A DNA stretch of 64,000 bases from the NCBI GenBank assembly GCA_028335825.1, contig JAIOKI010000028.1, positions 62,001 to 126,000 of the forward strand, written 5' to 3'. A program made the translations under genes and the position numbers. Shown here piece by piece: positions 1-10,060 of this stretch. This DNA comes from Nosema muscidifuracis. Taxonomy: Eukaryota; Microsporidia; Nosematidae. The stretch's first letter is position 1. Each line of letters opens with the position of its first letter. The notes under the pieces were generated by a model, which worked only from the letters and a program-made list of their open reading frames with translations, was not told where the DNA came from and searched no databases.

Positions 1-414
1 CCACATCATATATTCCGAATCAAATGTATTAATATTGAAATTTAGGTATCTAGGTATAACAATTGATCCAAAATATAAATTAAGATTTATATCAGTATTA
101 ATATATGATGATATATTTTCAATCTTTGATTCGAAAAAAGACCATTCTTTATACTCTAATGATATATTTTTAGTCTTCCTTACGAACAAATCAATATTTT
201 CATTGTACAATTTTTTATCAACTATCATACTAAAATTATAAATTTTATTTTGTTTATTATCTGTTATTAATCTAATATTAGCATTAAAATCTTTGTTAAA
301 TGGTTTTTCTGTACAAATTATTATTTTTATAGAGTCATTTTTTGTATTATGAATAGCACATATTAATGTCTGTAATGTTGTAGTTACATATTTTAATAAT
401 AAAAATGGTATCAT
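1..414 (-). CDS. Secretory/membrane family protein, N-terminal part (cut by window edge)
   Basis: An open frame of 138 codons runs from an ATG at 414-412 leftwards off the window with no stop. It starts with a hydrophobic signal-like stretch (MIPFLLLKYVTTTLQTLICA) followed by a beta-rich, Lys/Asn-rich region. The start is preceded by CCCTGT directly before ATG, the CCC-type box of this genome. Layout and a weakly shared motif region place it with the genes at 2840-3784, 4931-5809 and 6260-7375. The C-terminal half, where a membrane anchor would be expected, is outside the window. Function unknown; it is probably a secreted or surface protein. The overlapping plus-strand frame at 35-241 is judged a shadow. 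Confidence 0.6.
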   Translation of the reverse strand, partial: MIPFLLLKYVTTTLQTLICAIHNTKNDSIKIIICTEKPFNKDFNANIRLITDNKQNKIYNFSMIVDKKLYNENIDLFVRKTKNISLEYKEWSFFESKIENISSYINTDINLNLYFGSIVIPRYLNFNINTFDSEYMMW

Positions 415-1385
415 ACAGGGTTCAAGAAAATAATATTATATTCCTTTAAATGAGTCATTTTTAATATTAGAAACGTAAGGATTTATAAATTAAATTTAAA
501 CAAAAAATATATTAAGATATAATAAAATATATTAAGGTATAATTGTAAACTTAATTATAATATTTTAAGTTATAAAAGAATATACTATAAGACCTTTAAA
601 TTACTTAATAATAATATTATAAGTTATAAAAAATATATTATAAGACCTTTAAATTACTTAATAATAATATTATAAGTTATAAAAAATATATTATAAGACC
701 TTTAAATTGCTTAATAATAATATTATAAGTTATAAAAAAATATACTTTAAGACCTTTAAATTACTTAATACATTTCAATCCATAATTAATAATGATAACA
801 TAAAAAATTATCTAAAATATTTTATTTATCATAATTTTGATCTATTTTTAATATTACAGTGGATTTCAGGAAAATTAATATTTTTTAATTATTTTATATC
901 ATAAATGAGTAATTCACCAATTATTATCTTCTTAGATAAAATCGACTTAAATAAAAAAAATAAGTCAATAATTAGTTTACATTTAATATCTTAAGAATCT
1001 TCAAAATAAGGAGGATTTATATTTAATATAAATATTTCATTGTTTATATAATAATTAAAATAAAACATTCTAGTTCTTATCAATAAAAGATTATTACCTA
1101 AAATTTATCAGAGATGTTATTGGACACAATTTAAACATTTTCAAATTAAAAATTTCTTAAGAAAGAAAATCTTTAACAGACTAATCATTCAATATATATT
1201 AAAATCTAGCAATAATAAAAAATAATTCCAATGTTAAGAAGAAAATCTTTAACAGAATAAAAATCTATTAATAATAAAAAATAATTCCAATGTTAAAAAG
1301 AAAAATGTGTAAATATTTTAAAATAATTTACGATTTAAAATCCAAAGTATTTCATATAAAAGTATTTAAAAAACAATATTTTTAA
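415..1385. repeat. AT-rich spacer with a 53-bp tandem repeat
   Basis: No gene is seen. From about 545 to 775 a unit of 53-54 bp containing gacctttaaatt occurs four times (that word falls at 591, 644, 697 and 751). At about 1150-1310 a second unit of roughly 70 bp, containing aagaaaatctttaacaga and ataattccaatgtta, is present twice. The short frame at 707-904 is made partly of the repeat and is not supported as a gene. Confidence 0.7.
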
Positions 1386-2057
1386 TTAATCTTTACTAAT
1401 TTTCTTAATAATTTCAACAATATCATCTTCCTCCTTAACATGTACAACATTCCATCCTCTTTTCTCAGCTGCCTGTGTATTAATAAGAAGATCATCATAA
1501 AAATATATTTTACTCGTATCCTTTATTCTAAGATATTTTTCTACGAATTCGTACGAATTATCTTTAGGCTTACCTATAGGCTCAGTATGTACAGGATAAA
1601 ATACCCCTTCAAAACAATCAGTAATTCCAAGAGCTTTTAGTATCCTTTCTGCACGAATTTTTGGTCCATTAGTAAAACACCATTTCTTATACGGAATAGA
1701 ATTTAAAGCATCTTTCAGATTAGTATCTTCACTCAAATATTTCGAATAGAAATTTTCATCCTTAGAATTTTCTAATTCATACGTTACTTTTTTAATAAAC
1801 AAGTACAAATTTTCGTTTTCATATTGTAGCTTCAATACATCTTTGCTAAATTCTGGTATATCAGTTTCTTTAGGTTGGAGTTCGTTGTATATTTTCACCC
1901 ACATTCCCATCTCTTCATTCCTGAATGATGAACTTCTCTTATAGAGAGTATCATCAATATCGAAAATAAGAACTTTTTCATTATTTTCGTTAGATATAAG
2001 ATTACTTAAGTTACTCATTGTCATAATAATAAATTGTATGTTCTGAATTGGATTCAT
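1386..2057 (-). CDS. HAD-family pyrimidine 5'-nucleotidase (Sdt1/Phm8-like)
   Basis: The 223-residue protein is a haloacid-dehalogenase hydrolase. Motif I is FDIDDTLY (nucleophile Asp33, Asp35). Motif II is the Thr of CFTNG, motif III the Lys in GKPKDNSYEF, and motif IV the Asp pair in YFYDDLL. Length and the helical cap between motifs I and II match the yeast Sdt1/Phm8 group, cytosolic enzymes that dephosphorylate UMP/CMP or lysophosphatidate. That would suit nucleotide salvage in a parasite importing host nucleotides. The start at 2057 is chosen because ACCCTA lies immediately upstream of ATG; a later Met (MTMSN) is possible but lacks the box. The family is clear; the exact substrate is inference. 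Confidence 0.85.
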   Translation of the reverse strand: MNPIQNIQFIIMTMSNLSNLISNENNEKVLIFDIDDTLYKRSSSFRNEEMGMWVKIYNELQPKETDIPEFSKDVLKLQYENENLYLFIKKVTYELENSKDENFYSKYLSEDTNLKDALNSIPYKKWCFTNGPKIRAERILKALGITDCFEGVFYPVHTEPIGKPKDNSYEFVEKYLRIKDTSKIYFYDDLLINTQAAEKRGWNVVHVKEEDDIVEIIKKISKD

Positions 2058-2839
2058 TAGGGTATATAAAAAAATCCCATTTAAATATGTTAATTAAAAA
2101 AAATCTTTTAAATAATATGTAAAAAATCTCATATAAATATTTTTTTAATTTGTGGTATGTAAAAAATCTCATTTATATTAATTTCTTAGTTACATTATAA
2201 ATAAAATCACATATAAATATTTGATTATATAAATTATAAATTTAATCTCTTTATAATATTTCCTTAATTACATTATATATAAAATCTCATTAAAATGTTA
2301 AAACTTCACATTAATTGATGCAACTTGTTATTTATTTAATCATCAACATATTAAAAAATAAACAAAAAGATTAAATCATTCCTTCTTTAGAATTATTCAA
2401 ATCCAAAAAACTTTAATTTTTGATTATTTATTTTTTTATGACAGTTTATTAAATAATATTTTTATGGAACATAATAAAATTTTAATTTATAATGGCATTA
2501 AAGATTACTTAAATTAGATTTGTACTATAAATTTCTAATAATAATCTTCTAATGATATGCATATAATTTTTATTAATAATTTAAAAGAGGGTTTTCCTAT
2601 TCGGTATAAATTTAATTAAAAAATAAAATAAGTTGTAAACACATTTATTAAAACGAATCTTCAGTGACACCAAAAAGATTAATTATTAATATATACTACT
2701 TATATTCTTAATATATATTTCTAATATTTCTTTCTAAATGTATATTCTTAATATATATTTCTACTTATATTTCTTCATACATCTTTCTACTTATAATTCT
2801 TAATATATATTTCTAAATTATATTTAAAAATACTTCCAA
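2058..2839. other. AT-rich spacer
   Basis: No gene is seen. Near 2090-2290 a loose repeat of the type 'taaaaatctcatataaatatt' recurs at about 55-65 bp spacing. At 2700-2820 the phrase 'ttcttaatatatatttcta' is repeated four to five times. Confidence 0.6.
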
Positions 2840-3784
2840 TTAATTAGATGGATTCTTCTTCCTAAGTTTTTCTACACATATAAATATTCCAAAAAACACC
2901 AAAGAAGCAATAACGAATGCACAAAAATATTCAAATTCTATTCCTACACTTTTTTCCATAATAGATTTTTTACACGGTCTTTTATATTTAAAATTAGACC
3001 TATTCTCTTTATTACTTTTATTATTATCTTGACTACTCTTCATATTTTTCTCTTTACTATTTTTGTAATTAAAGGTCTTAGAAAATATTAAAAATTTTTT
3101 ATAAAAATTTAAATTACTTTCTATATGAGGAATAATTTTCTTGTTAATTTCTTTGATATTATCTTTTAAAATACAATCTTTTACATTCTGAATCATCAGA
3201 TTTATTTCTTCAATTACTTGAAGCATATTTGATAAAGATTTATTTGCTTCATTTTTTAGAGAAATACATTTCTTCTTAATTTCTTTTTTTTCGTATTCAT
3301 AAGCTTTATTAATCTGTCTAATACATTTTTTATACAAATAACATGCTTTAATCATCATTTCATATTTTCTACATAGATTAAACCAGTACGTTTTTATAAT
3401 TATCTGTCCATTAGTATTAACAAAATCAGTAGGTAAATCTACAGAAAATTTACCTACATCTCCTCCATAACTAAACTCAAGTACTGTATCAGACACAATA
3501 TTAAATAAATCTAGTGGTAGACTAGTAAATATACAATATTTAGATAAATCAGAATATTTTTTTTTAATATCGTCTATCAATATATTTTTATCAGTAATTT
3601 GATCAAGAATTCCTAATACTCTTTGTTCATTATAAGCTCTACCTAGTATATTAATCGAATATTTTTTACTAATATGTTTGTCTAATACAACTAATATTCT
3701 TGTACGTTCTAATTGTGTATCATATATTGAAAATATTTCTAATGTCATTTTACAAAATATTCCTATAAGAAATGTGAAGAACAT
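2840..3784 (-). CDS. Signal-peptide, single-anchor membrane protein (left-arm family)
   Basis: The 314-residue protein has an N-terminal hydrophobic stretch (residues 1-20, MFFTFLIGIFCKMTLEIFSI), a beta-rich segment to about 130, a Lys/Glu-rich helical segment (about 135-235, probably coiled), a basic Asn/Lys linker, and a C-terminal transmembrane helix (FCAFVIASLVFFGIFICVEK) followed by a short basic tail. This is a type I membrane layout. I do not recognise a named family. A segment LEFSYGGDVGKF...YWFNLCRKY resembles the corresponding parts of 4931-5809 and 6260-7375. The upstream signal is CCTTTAA before ATG, a weak form of the CCC box. Likely an ER, surface or spore-wall/polar-tube trafficking protein; this is inference only. 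Confidence 0.75.
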   Translation of the reverse strand: MFFTFLIGIFCKMTLEIFSIYDTQLERTRILVVLDKHISKKYSINILGRAYNEQRVLGILDQITDKNILIDDIKKKYSDLSKYCIFTSLPLDLFNIVSDTVLEFSYGGDVGKFSVDLPTDFVNTNGQIIIKTYWFNLCRKYEMMIKACYLYKKCIRQINKAYEYEKKEIKKKCISLKNEANKSLSNMLQVIEEINLMIQNVKDCILKDNIKEINKKIIPHIESNLNFYKKFLIFSKTFNYKNSKEKNMKSSQDNNKSNKENRSNFKYKRPCKKSIMEKSVGIEFEYFCAFVIASLVFFGIFICVEKLRKKNPSN

Positions 3785-4930
3785 TTAAAGGATTAAATAA
3801 ATAAAAAATAAAATATTTTATCTAATATATCAAATAATTAAGATTTATTAGAAATTTAACAAAAAACTTTTGTTAAAAAAAATTAATTTTATTCTTTAAG
3901 AAATCGTTATATAACAGCTGATTATTAATAAAAAATATCTAAGAGAAAATTCATCTACCCATCAAAAAAATCATTATTTTGTAACTGTTATAAAAAAATA
4001 TTTTTTAATAGATTAACTTACATTTGTCTTAATAATTTCTTAATCTATAAGTTGACTAATATTTAATTATTTATAGATTATATTTAATTATTTATGAGTT
4101 AATTATATTAAATTATTCATAGATTACATTTATTTATTTATAGTTTTATTTAATTATAGATTAGATATGAATTGTTCAAAGTCTACATATAAATTGTTCG
4201 AAGTTTACATTTATTCATAGATTACATTTAATTATACGTAAGCTAGCATATATTTATTCATATTTACATTTATTCATAGATTACATTTAATCATTTATAG
4301 ATTAAATATATTTATTCTAAAAGTCTTATCTTTCAATTAAAACGACAACATTGACAGGTGAAATGTTATGAATGAATATGAAAATATTTGTATTTCTGAA
4401 TTTTCATTTATTAGAAACTGTCTAAAGTAAATAACAATAAGAAGATTATTTTATTGAGTAAGAAAAATTTAATAATATCACTTCTTTATATATTATTTTA
4501 TAAGCATACAAGAGAAATTTATCTGTCTATCAAAAAATTCAAATTTAAGAAATTATTATATAATAGAAAATTAAAAAGGAGACCAAAAAATAGTAAATTT
4601 ATGAATATAGAATTTTGAATAATTTAAGAAAATTATGTTTAGTTAAATATTTTTAGTAAATTTCATATTATTTGGTATTAATACATAATTAAAACAAAAA
4701 TATTTTTTTCGTGAATAAAAAACACTTATTTAATCAATTTTTATAATTCTAATTTTTGTTTGCATACCTACAAATTAAAAAAATTTAGTTTTTTTTTGAA
4801 ATATTTGACAGATATTTTTTGTTAAATAAACGAATCTCAAAAATAGTAACTCGACCCATCAGATAAATTTAAAATATTGTAAATTGTTAATTTAAATAAA
4901 TATAAAAACTAATCTTTTAAAAATAATTTA
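3785..4930. repeat. AT-rich spacer with irregular 'tagattacatttaatta' repeats
   Basis: No gene is seen in 1.15 kb. Between about 4050 and 4320 the phrase tatagattacatttaat recurs imperfectly eight or more times at 20-40 bp spacing. A related phrase (agagaaa..tcat/atct..ctatcaaaaaa) appears near 3950 and again near 4510, suggesting an older, larger duplication. Confidence 0.6.
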
Positions 4931-5809
4931 TTAAAATAAGTGAACTAAAACAGCTACACCTAATGCTAAACAACTTATAGATAATCCTATAACAAATGTT
5001 GATGCATCTATACCAATTAGACGATCCATATCTTTGTTATTAACTGTTTCTATCTCTTCTTCTTTTACATCATCAATCTTTATTAACTCTTCAATTTTAT
5101 ATTTTAAATTAAGAGATTTTTCGTTAAATATTTTTACTGAATTTTCGATATCAAATACTGGAGATAAAAATTCTTGAGTATATTCCTGATCCTTCTCACA
5201 AACAATTTTGTATTCTTCAGACCAATCATGTATTTTTTTTAATTCATTATCTATATTATTAATAACTGTTTTAACCTCTTCTCTCAAATCTTTAAGCATA
5301 TTATCTTTATCTTTAGACTGTATATTGACAAGATAATTATTAAAATCGTCCTTGATTTTTTTTAATAAGTTGTACGATTTTATGAAATACAACCAGTCTT
5401 CTTTTAACATAGAGAATCCAAAACTGTTAAAAAACCACCGACCAGTTTTTTTCATAAAATTATGGTCACCTATTTTAGATTCAAAACTAAGCACCATATT
5501 TCCAGATTCAAAAGGAGTATCAACTTTTTCTGTACAATACAAATCAAAAAGAGTATCATCAAAAGGTAGTCTACCTATCTTACTATTTATTTCTTTAATT
5601 ATATTCTCTGTATCAGTTAATTTATCAAACTTCATTTCTAAACTTTTATTATTCACATTATCTATCTCAGCCTTGATTTGTATTGTATCCCGTAATTCGT
5701 TATTAATAAAACAAGCCAATTTTACCTCATTCAAATCTTTATCATATAATGTGCAAAAATAAAAATCTGTTATTGCATATGCTAATTGTAGAAATGTTAT
5801 AGAAATCAT
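4931..5809 (-). CDS. Signal-peptide, single-anchor membrane protein (left-arm family)
   Basis: The 292-residue protein starts with a signal-like stretch (MISITFLQLAYAITDFYFC). A beta-rich domain to about residue 130 follows, then a Lys/Asp/Glu-rich helical region (about 140-250), and a C-terminal transmembrane helix ending at the C-terminus (FVIGLSISCLALGVAVLVHLF). The segment LSFESKIGDHNF...DWLYFIKSY aligns by eye with the matching part of 2840-3784. ATCC lies directly before the ATG. Function unknown. The long plus-strand frame inside it (5352-5762) is a shadow of this AT-rich gene. Confidence 0.75.
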   Translation of the reverse strand: MISITFLQLAYAITDFYFCTLYDKDLNEVKLACFINNELRDTIQIKAEIDNVNNKSLEMKFDKLTDTENIIKEINSKIGRLPFDDTLFDLYCTEKVDTPFESGNMVLSFESKIGDHNFMKKTGRWFFNSFGFSMLKEDWLYFIKSYNLLKKIKDDFNNYLVNIQSKDKDNMLKDLREEVKTVINNIDNELKKIHDWSEEYKIVCEKDQEYTQEFLSPVFDIENSVKIFNEKSLNLKYKIEELIKIDDVKEEEIETVNNKDMDRLIGIDASTFVIGLSISCLALGVAVLVHLF

Positions 5810-6259
5810 GGATTATAAAATTAGTTTATTTTTATATTTAAATATTAATTAATAAAGTGACAATTATAAATCTACATATTAATTAATATAGTGACAATTA
5901 TACATAAATATTAATTTATATAGTGATAATTATACATAAATATTAATTTATATAGTAATAATTAAAATCTACATATGTCTTTATATGTAATAATAAAGAT
6001 ATTTTTATTCCATTTTAATTAAATTATGACGTATATTTTTTTATTAATATATCAAGAAAAATAGTTTTTCGATAAACTTTACTTAATTTTAATTTGTTAT
6101 AAAACGTAACATATTTGACACATTTTAAAAAACATAAATCTATTCTTTAATACATGGTATAGTTATTAAGACATATTATAAAGAAAATAAGTCAATAATT
6201 TAAGAATATATTTTTAATTAACTTATACTTTATTTTGGTACACCTTAAAAACTTAGAGA
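5810..6259. repeat. AT-rich spacer with a ~31-bp tandem repeat
   Basis: No gene is seen. Between about 5840 and 5975 a unit of roughly 31 bp (tattaattaatatagtgacaa type) is repeated four times with gradual drift. The rest is unstructured AT-rich DNA. Confidence 0.6.
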
Positions 6260-7375
6260 TTATTTAAATTTCATCATTTGGGTTTTTCTTGAGTCACTAC
6301 GAAAATATCTGTAATTTATAAATAAAAATAGTAAAATTATAGGAATGTATAGACTAAATAAGTCGTAATTCTCATTGGGATTCGAATTGTCAGATGTTTT
6401 ATTAGATAAATCAGAAGAAGAATTATTTATCTTCTCTTCATTAGATTTATCTATATTACTCAAAAAATCTTCTTTTTCTTTTTCATATAATAGATTTGTA
6501 TTTTTAATGTCATAAAAATATTCATTTAGATCTTCTTCTTTTTCATATGATAAATTTGTATTTTTAATGTTATAAGAATATTGATTATCCTCCCTCATAA
6601 AATCTTCTTCTTCTTTATCATATGATAAATCATTTTCCTCAATGTCATAAAAATATTGATCATCCTCTGTCAAAAAATCTTCTTCTTCTTTTTCATTTAC
6701 TAATTTAGTTTCCAAAATTCTCACTTCTTCATCTGAAATTATTAGTAATTTTTCATCATTCTCCATTTCTAATTCCATTTCAAATATGAATAAATCTCTT
6801 ATCATTTCAATTTTTTCTTCAATATTCCTTGTTTTTTCGCAGATCTCTTTTATACATAATTCTTCATCTTTTAATTTTTCCGATCTTTTTAATTCTTTGC
6901 ATATTTTCTTAATAATTAACTCTACATTAATTAAAGTATCTTCTAATATATCAAATTTCTTATTAATGATGTATCTTCTAAGTTCATATCGAATATCACT
7001 CATTATATTATAATTATCTTTTAAGATTTTTATGAACAAATCTCTACACACAAATTTATCTGATACTGTACTATCTTTTTTAATTAATAATTCTTTATAA
7101 GAAGTATCTCCAAATTTGTATTTTAATATTATATCTTGGTTATCAAATATACTTGAATACCAGTGTGTACCAAAAACTACAACATCTTCTTTAAAGTATT
7201 CTTTATATTCCATTTCTTCTAAACTGAAGATTGATATACTACCTGTAAAATATTTTTTAAATATACTTGGGAATATTACATAAACAGAATCAGTTTTATT
7301 CAGATTATTAGATCGAATATGGATTTCTACATTTATAGAATTATATATGTATGTAATTAAAGTAAAAATATTCAT
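6260..7375 (-). CDS. Signal-peptide, acidic-repeat membrane protein (left-arm family)
   Basis: The 371-residue protein has a signal-like N-terminus (MNIFTLITYIYNSINVEI), a beta-rich domain to about 120, helices rich in Lys/Glu (about 125-215), then an acidic block (about 225-320). In that block a unit of the form YEKEEDFL..DNQYFYDIKNTNLS is repeated three to four times. A transmembrane helix (LYIPIILLFLFINYRYF) and a short basic tail close the protein. The start is strongly supported by CCCCTTT just before ATG. It is the fourth member of the architecture seen at 1-414, 2840-3784 and 4931-5809, here with an expanded repeat. No named family is recognised. Confidence 0.75.
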   Translation of the reverse strand: MNIFTLITYIYNSINVEIHIRSNNLNKTDSVYVIFPSIFKKYFTGSISIFSLEEMEYKEYFKEDVVVFGTHWYSSIFDNQDIILKYKFGDTSYKELLIKKDSTVSDKFVCRDLFIKILKDNYNIMSDIRYELRRYIINKKFDILEDTLINVELIIKKICKELKRSEKLKDEELCIKEICEKTRNIEEKIEMIRDLFIFEMELEMENDEKLLIISDEEVRILETKLVNEKEEEDFLTEDDQYFYDIEENDLSYDKEEEDFMREDNQYSYNIKNTNLSYEKEEDLNEYFYDIKNTNLLYEKEKEDFLSNIDKSNEEKINNSSSDLSNKTSDNSNPNENYDLFSLYIPIILLFLFINYRYFRSDSRKTQMMKFK

Positions 7376-7505
7376 AAAGGGGATGCTTATTAAAGATAGT
7401 CTAAATATTTCTAAACAATGACGTAATATTAATCTCTTTGAAATAAGTATAACAAATAATATGTAAAAAAATATATTTAAATCTCATTTATGATCTAAGT
7501 CTTTA

Positions 7506-9857
7506 TTATATGATATGTCCTTTACAAATATACATTCCTAAATCTTCTACAAGATCCATCCCATACTTTCTGTCGAATAATTCTAAGCACATAGCCTCGA
7601 ACATCTTTTTGGTCTCTTCATCAACAACAAGTTCTCTAAGTTTAGTCTTTAGATAGTCTAATGCTTCAGTCTTCTTATTTTTATTGAGTAAATTTAGATA
7701 TTCGTGTTGTCTTATTTTCATTATCATGATATGTTTAATCTCTTCCACAGTTTGCTTATTAATATCAAGTGACCATAAATCATTTTGTCTCTTGTCTACT
7801 ACATTTCCACCGAATAAGTAAAAAGTATTCTTATGATTGATAAATTGATGGGCTGTACGAGCAGATGGTCCTGAGCTCATTTGTACTTCTAACCATTTCC
7901 TATTTATTAATGAATATGTAAATAATTTGAATATATCTAACTTAGAATCTCTATCTTTACCATATGTGAATAATACTAATATATCAGATTTATATAATAC
8001 AGATCTCTGAAGAATTCTACCATCACTATATATTGGATATGGTACTGTCTCAAATACAGTATTAGTTTCTTCTGAATAAAAAGATATATTTTTGAAATAT
8101 TCTTTACCTCTTTGTCCTCCTACTATAGCTAAAGATCCTGAATAGAAAGTATTAGGAATATCAATATAGATAAGTCCATGACCTATTCTTCCTTTTAGAC
8201 AAGGTGTGTCTAAAGGTTGATCTGCACCATCTAATATTTTATACCATCTTCTTGGTAGAGGAATTTTCTTATTATAATTTTTACTTGTTAAATTATCTAA
8301 TTCTAATTCATTAAATTCTACTGAAGAAGATTCACGAGATTTTATAGTATTTACTTCTTTTTCTCCAGAATAAATCAATCTTGTATTTTTATCATTTTGT
8401 GTGTTTATAGATTCAGTATTTTTATTTGATATTTCATTAATATATTTAGATGGGTCAATATCAATATATTTGGGTTCTTCTATTTCTATATCTGTTCTTA
8501 TATCTATCTTGTATAATCCTCCAAATGAATCATCATAATTTGTTGTCTTTCCACCGAACATATACAAATATCCATTTTTATTAACTAAATGATGATCGTA
8601 CATGTTAGGACAAAGGTCTCTAGTACTAGATTTTAAGATACTCCATTTACCATCATACATCCAAATATCACAATACATAAAATCAGAATCCCTTACCATA
8701 CTAGGAATATATCTTCCTAGCATAAATATTTTATTACCATCTGTACACATTTTATGACAACTCCTTTTTCCTGGTGTCATATCCTGAATGTCAGAAGAAT
8801 GTTCTTCTGTTCTTAATAAACTAATAGAATGATTTAAATCATCAACTATTGTATCCAAATCATTTATACATTCATGAATACACTCCCATTTCATATCCTG
8901 TGTATTGAACTTCCAGAAATCTCCTAATTCTTCTTTACCATTCCATCCACCATACAAATACAAATTATCTTCCATACTTATCATTTGATGTCCACCTCTT
9001 TCACATGGCCAGGATTCTGATTTAGAGATATTTTTCCATTTACCTTTATATCCTGAATTTTCAATATAATCCTTAAATTTTGTAATATCCAATTTTTTGA
9101 TATATTCTTCACATTTCTCAAATTCTGATTTATCAAAATGATTCTTAATAATTTCTATATCTTTATTTGTTACATCCATATCTTTAGTTATCCCTTCAAC
9201 TTCTAATTTATATCCTTCTCTTTTTAATATTCTAAGGGAACTAACCACTTCTTCATATTTTCTTATTTTTTCAGATTTATTTATAAAATATGAATCTAAA
9301 ACTCCTTTCAATCCAACGTACCATATCGAATAATTAAAATTCATACCCCATGCTGCTAAAGGTTCAATCATCATATACCTACTCACTATATACTTATTAT
9401 CACGATAATACATTAAATTAAATGTTTCTCCTTGTGTATCATTTCTTAATCCCCCATAAAATACTTCTTCATAAGTTACATTATCAAATGATACAGATAT
9501 CTTCATTTCTTTAATATTACATACATGTATCTTACAATATTTTCCAAATTGTATATTTGAAACTACAGCTGGATCATATTCTATTATTATATACTGCCTA
9601 TGATCATTGGTGTTTGTAGACCATCTTGAGTTTACATCAGAAGGATCATTTATTAAGATATTTTTTGGAGAATATGTGGAAGAAAAAGATGAGTATCCAT
9701 TTATACTATAAGGTATCTTATCCAACCTTGATTTGTCCTTTAATCTATCTAAACATTCATTATATCTGATATCAGAATCATTTATCTCATTTTCTAGTCT
9801 AATTCTTTCATCAACACTTTTACTCATTTTTCTGTTAGTATTGCTTTCTCTCTTCAT
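7506..9857 (-). CDS. MKLN1: Muskelin orthologue (discoidin-like + LisH/CTLH + Kelch)
   Basis: The 783-residue protein follows animal muskelin closely in order and wording. A discoidin-like N-terminal domain spans about 40-195 (SSRWS-type, 'IQFGKYCKIHVCNIKEMK', 'NFNYSIWYVGLKGV'). A LisH/CTLH-like helical section follows (about 200-270). Kelch repeats run from about 275 (RGGHQMISMEDNLYLYGGWN, GKRSCHKMC, 'MYDHHLV', RIGHGLIY, 'ARTAHQF...YLFGGN...DLWSLD') into a C-terminal helical section. In other eukaryotes muskelin is a subunit of the CTLH/GID E3 ubiquitin ligase and also links to vesicle transport. An Asp/Ser/Asn-rich insertion at roughly 460-530 is likely disordered. CCCTAA lies about 10 bases before the ATG. 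Identification is by family recognition. Confidence 0.9.
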   Translation of the reverse strand: MKRESNTNRKMSKSVDERIRLENEINDSDIRYNECLDRLKDKSRLDKIPYSINGYSSFSSTYSPKNILINDPSDVNSRWSTNTNDHRQYIIIEYDPAVVSNIQFGKYCKIHVCNIKEMKISVSFDNVTYEEVFYGGLRNDTQGETFNLMYYRDNKYIVSRYMMIEPLAAWGMNFNYSIWYVGLKGVLDSYFINKSEKIRKYEEVVSSLRILKREGYKLEVEGITKDMDVTNKDIEIIKNHFDKSEFEKCEEYIKKLDITKFKDYIENSGYKGKWKNISKSESWPCERGGHQMISMEDNLYLYGGWNGKEELGDFWKFNTQDMKWECIHECINDLDTIVDDLNHSISLLRTEEHSSDIQDMTPGKRSCHKMCTDGNKIFMLGRYIPSMVRDSDFMYCDIWMYDGKWSILKSSTRDLCPNMYDHHLVNKNGYLYMFGGKTTNYDDSFGGLYKIDIRTDIEIEEPKYIDIDPSKYINEISNKNTESINTQNDKNTRLIYSGEKEVNTIKSRESSSVEFNELELDNLTSKNYNKKIPLPRRWYKILDGADQPLDTPCLKGRIGHGLIYIDIPNTFYSGSLAIVGGQRGKEYFKNISFYSEETNTVFETVPYPIYSDGRILQRSVLYKSDILVLFTYGKDRDSKLDIFKLFTYSLINRKWLEVQMSSGPSARTAHQFINHKNTFYLFGGNVVDKRQNDLWSLDINKQTVEEIKHIMIMKIRQHEYLNLLNKNKKTEALDYLKTKLRELVVDEETKKMFEAMCLELFDRKYGMDLVEDLGMYICKGHII

Positions 9858-10060
9858 ATACTGATTTAGGGATCAGTTTTTATATGTTTGAAAAGGATAC
9901 AATGTAACAAAAAGGATCAACCTAAAAAATTACTCATTCCTTATTTATCCAATTAGAAAAAAATTATTTTATGCAGATTTTTTTTATTTATATTTTTTTT
10001 GCATAATATAATTTTTATGCTTTTTCTCTTAATAAACAATTAATTTTTTCTATCCTTAAA

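Noticed and set aside
35-241. Plus-strand frame of 68 codons at the left edge
   Set aside because: It lies antisense to a longer open frame with signal peptide and start box (1-414, minus); no box precedes it.
707-904. Plus-strand frame of 65 codons
   Set aside because: It begins inside the 53-bp tandem repeat, has no start box and no recognisable protein features.
6360-6400. A tRNA B-box-like word (gggattcgaattg)
   Set aside because: It lies inside a coding region and no cloverleaf can be formed around it.
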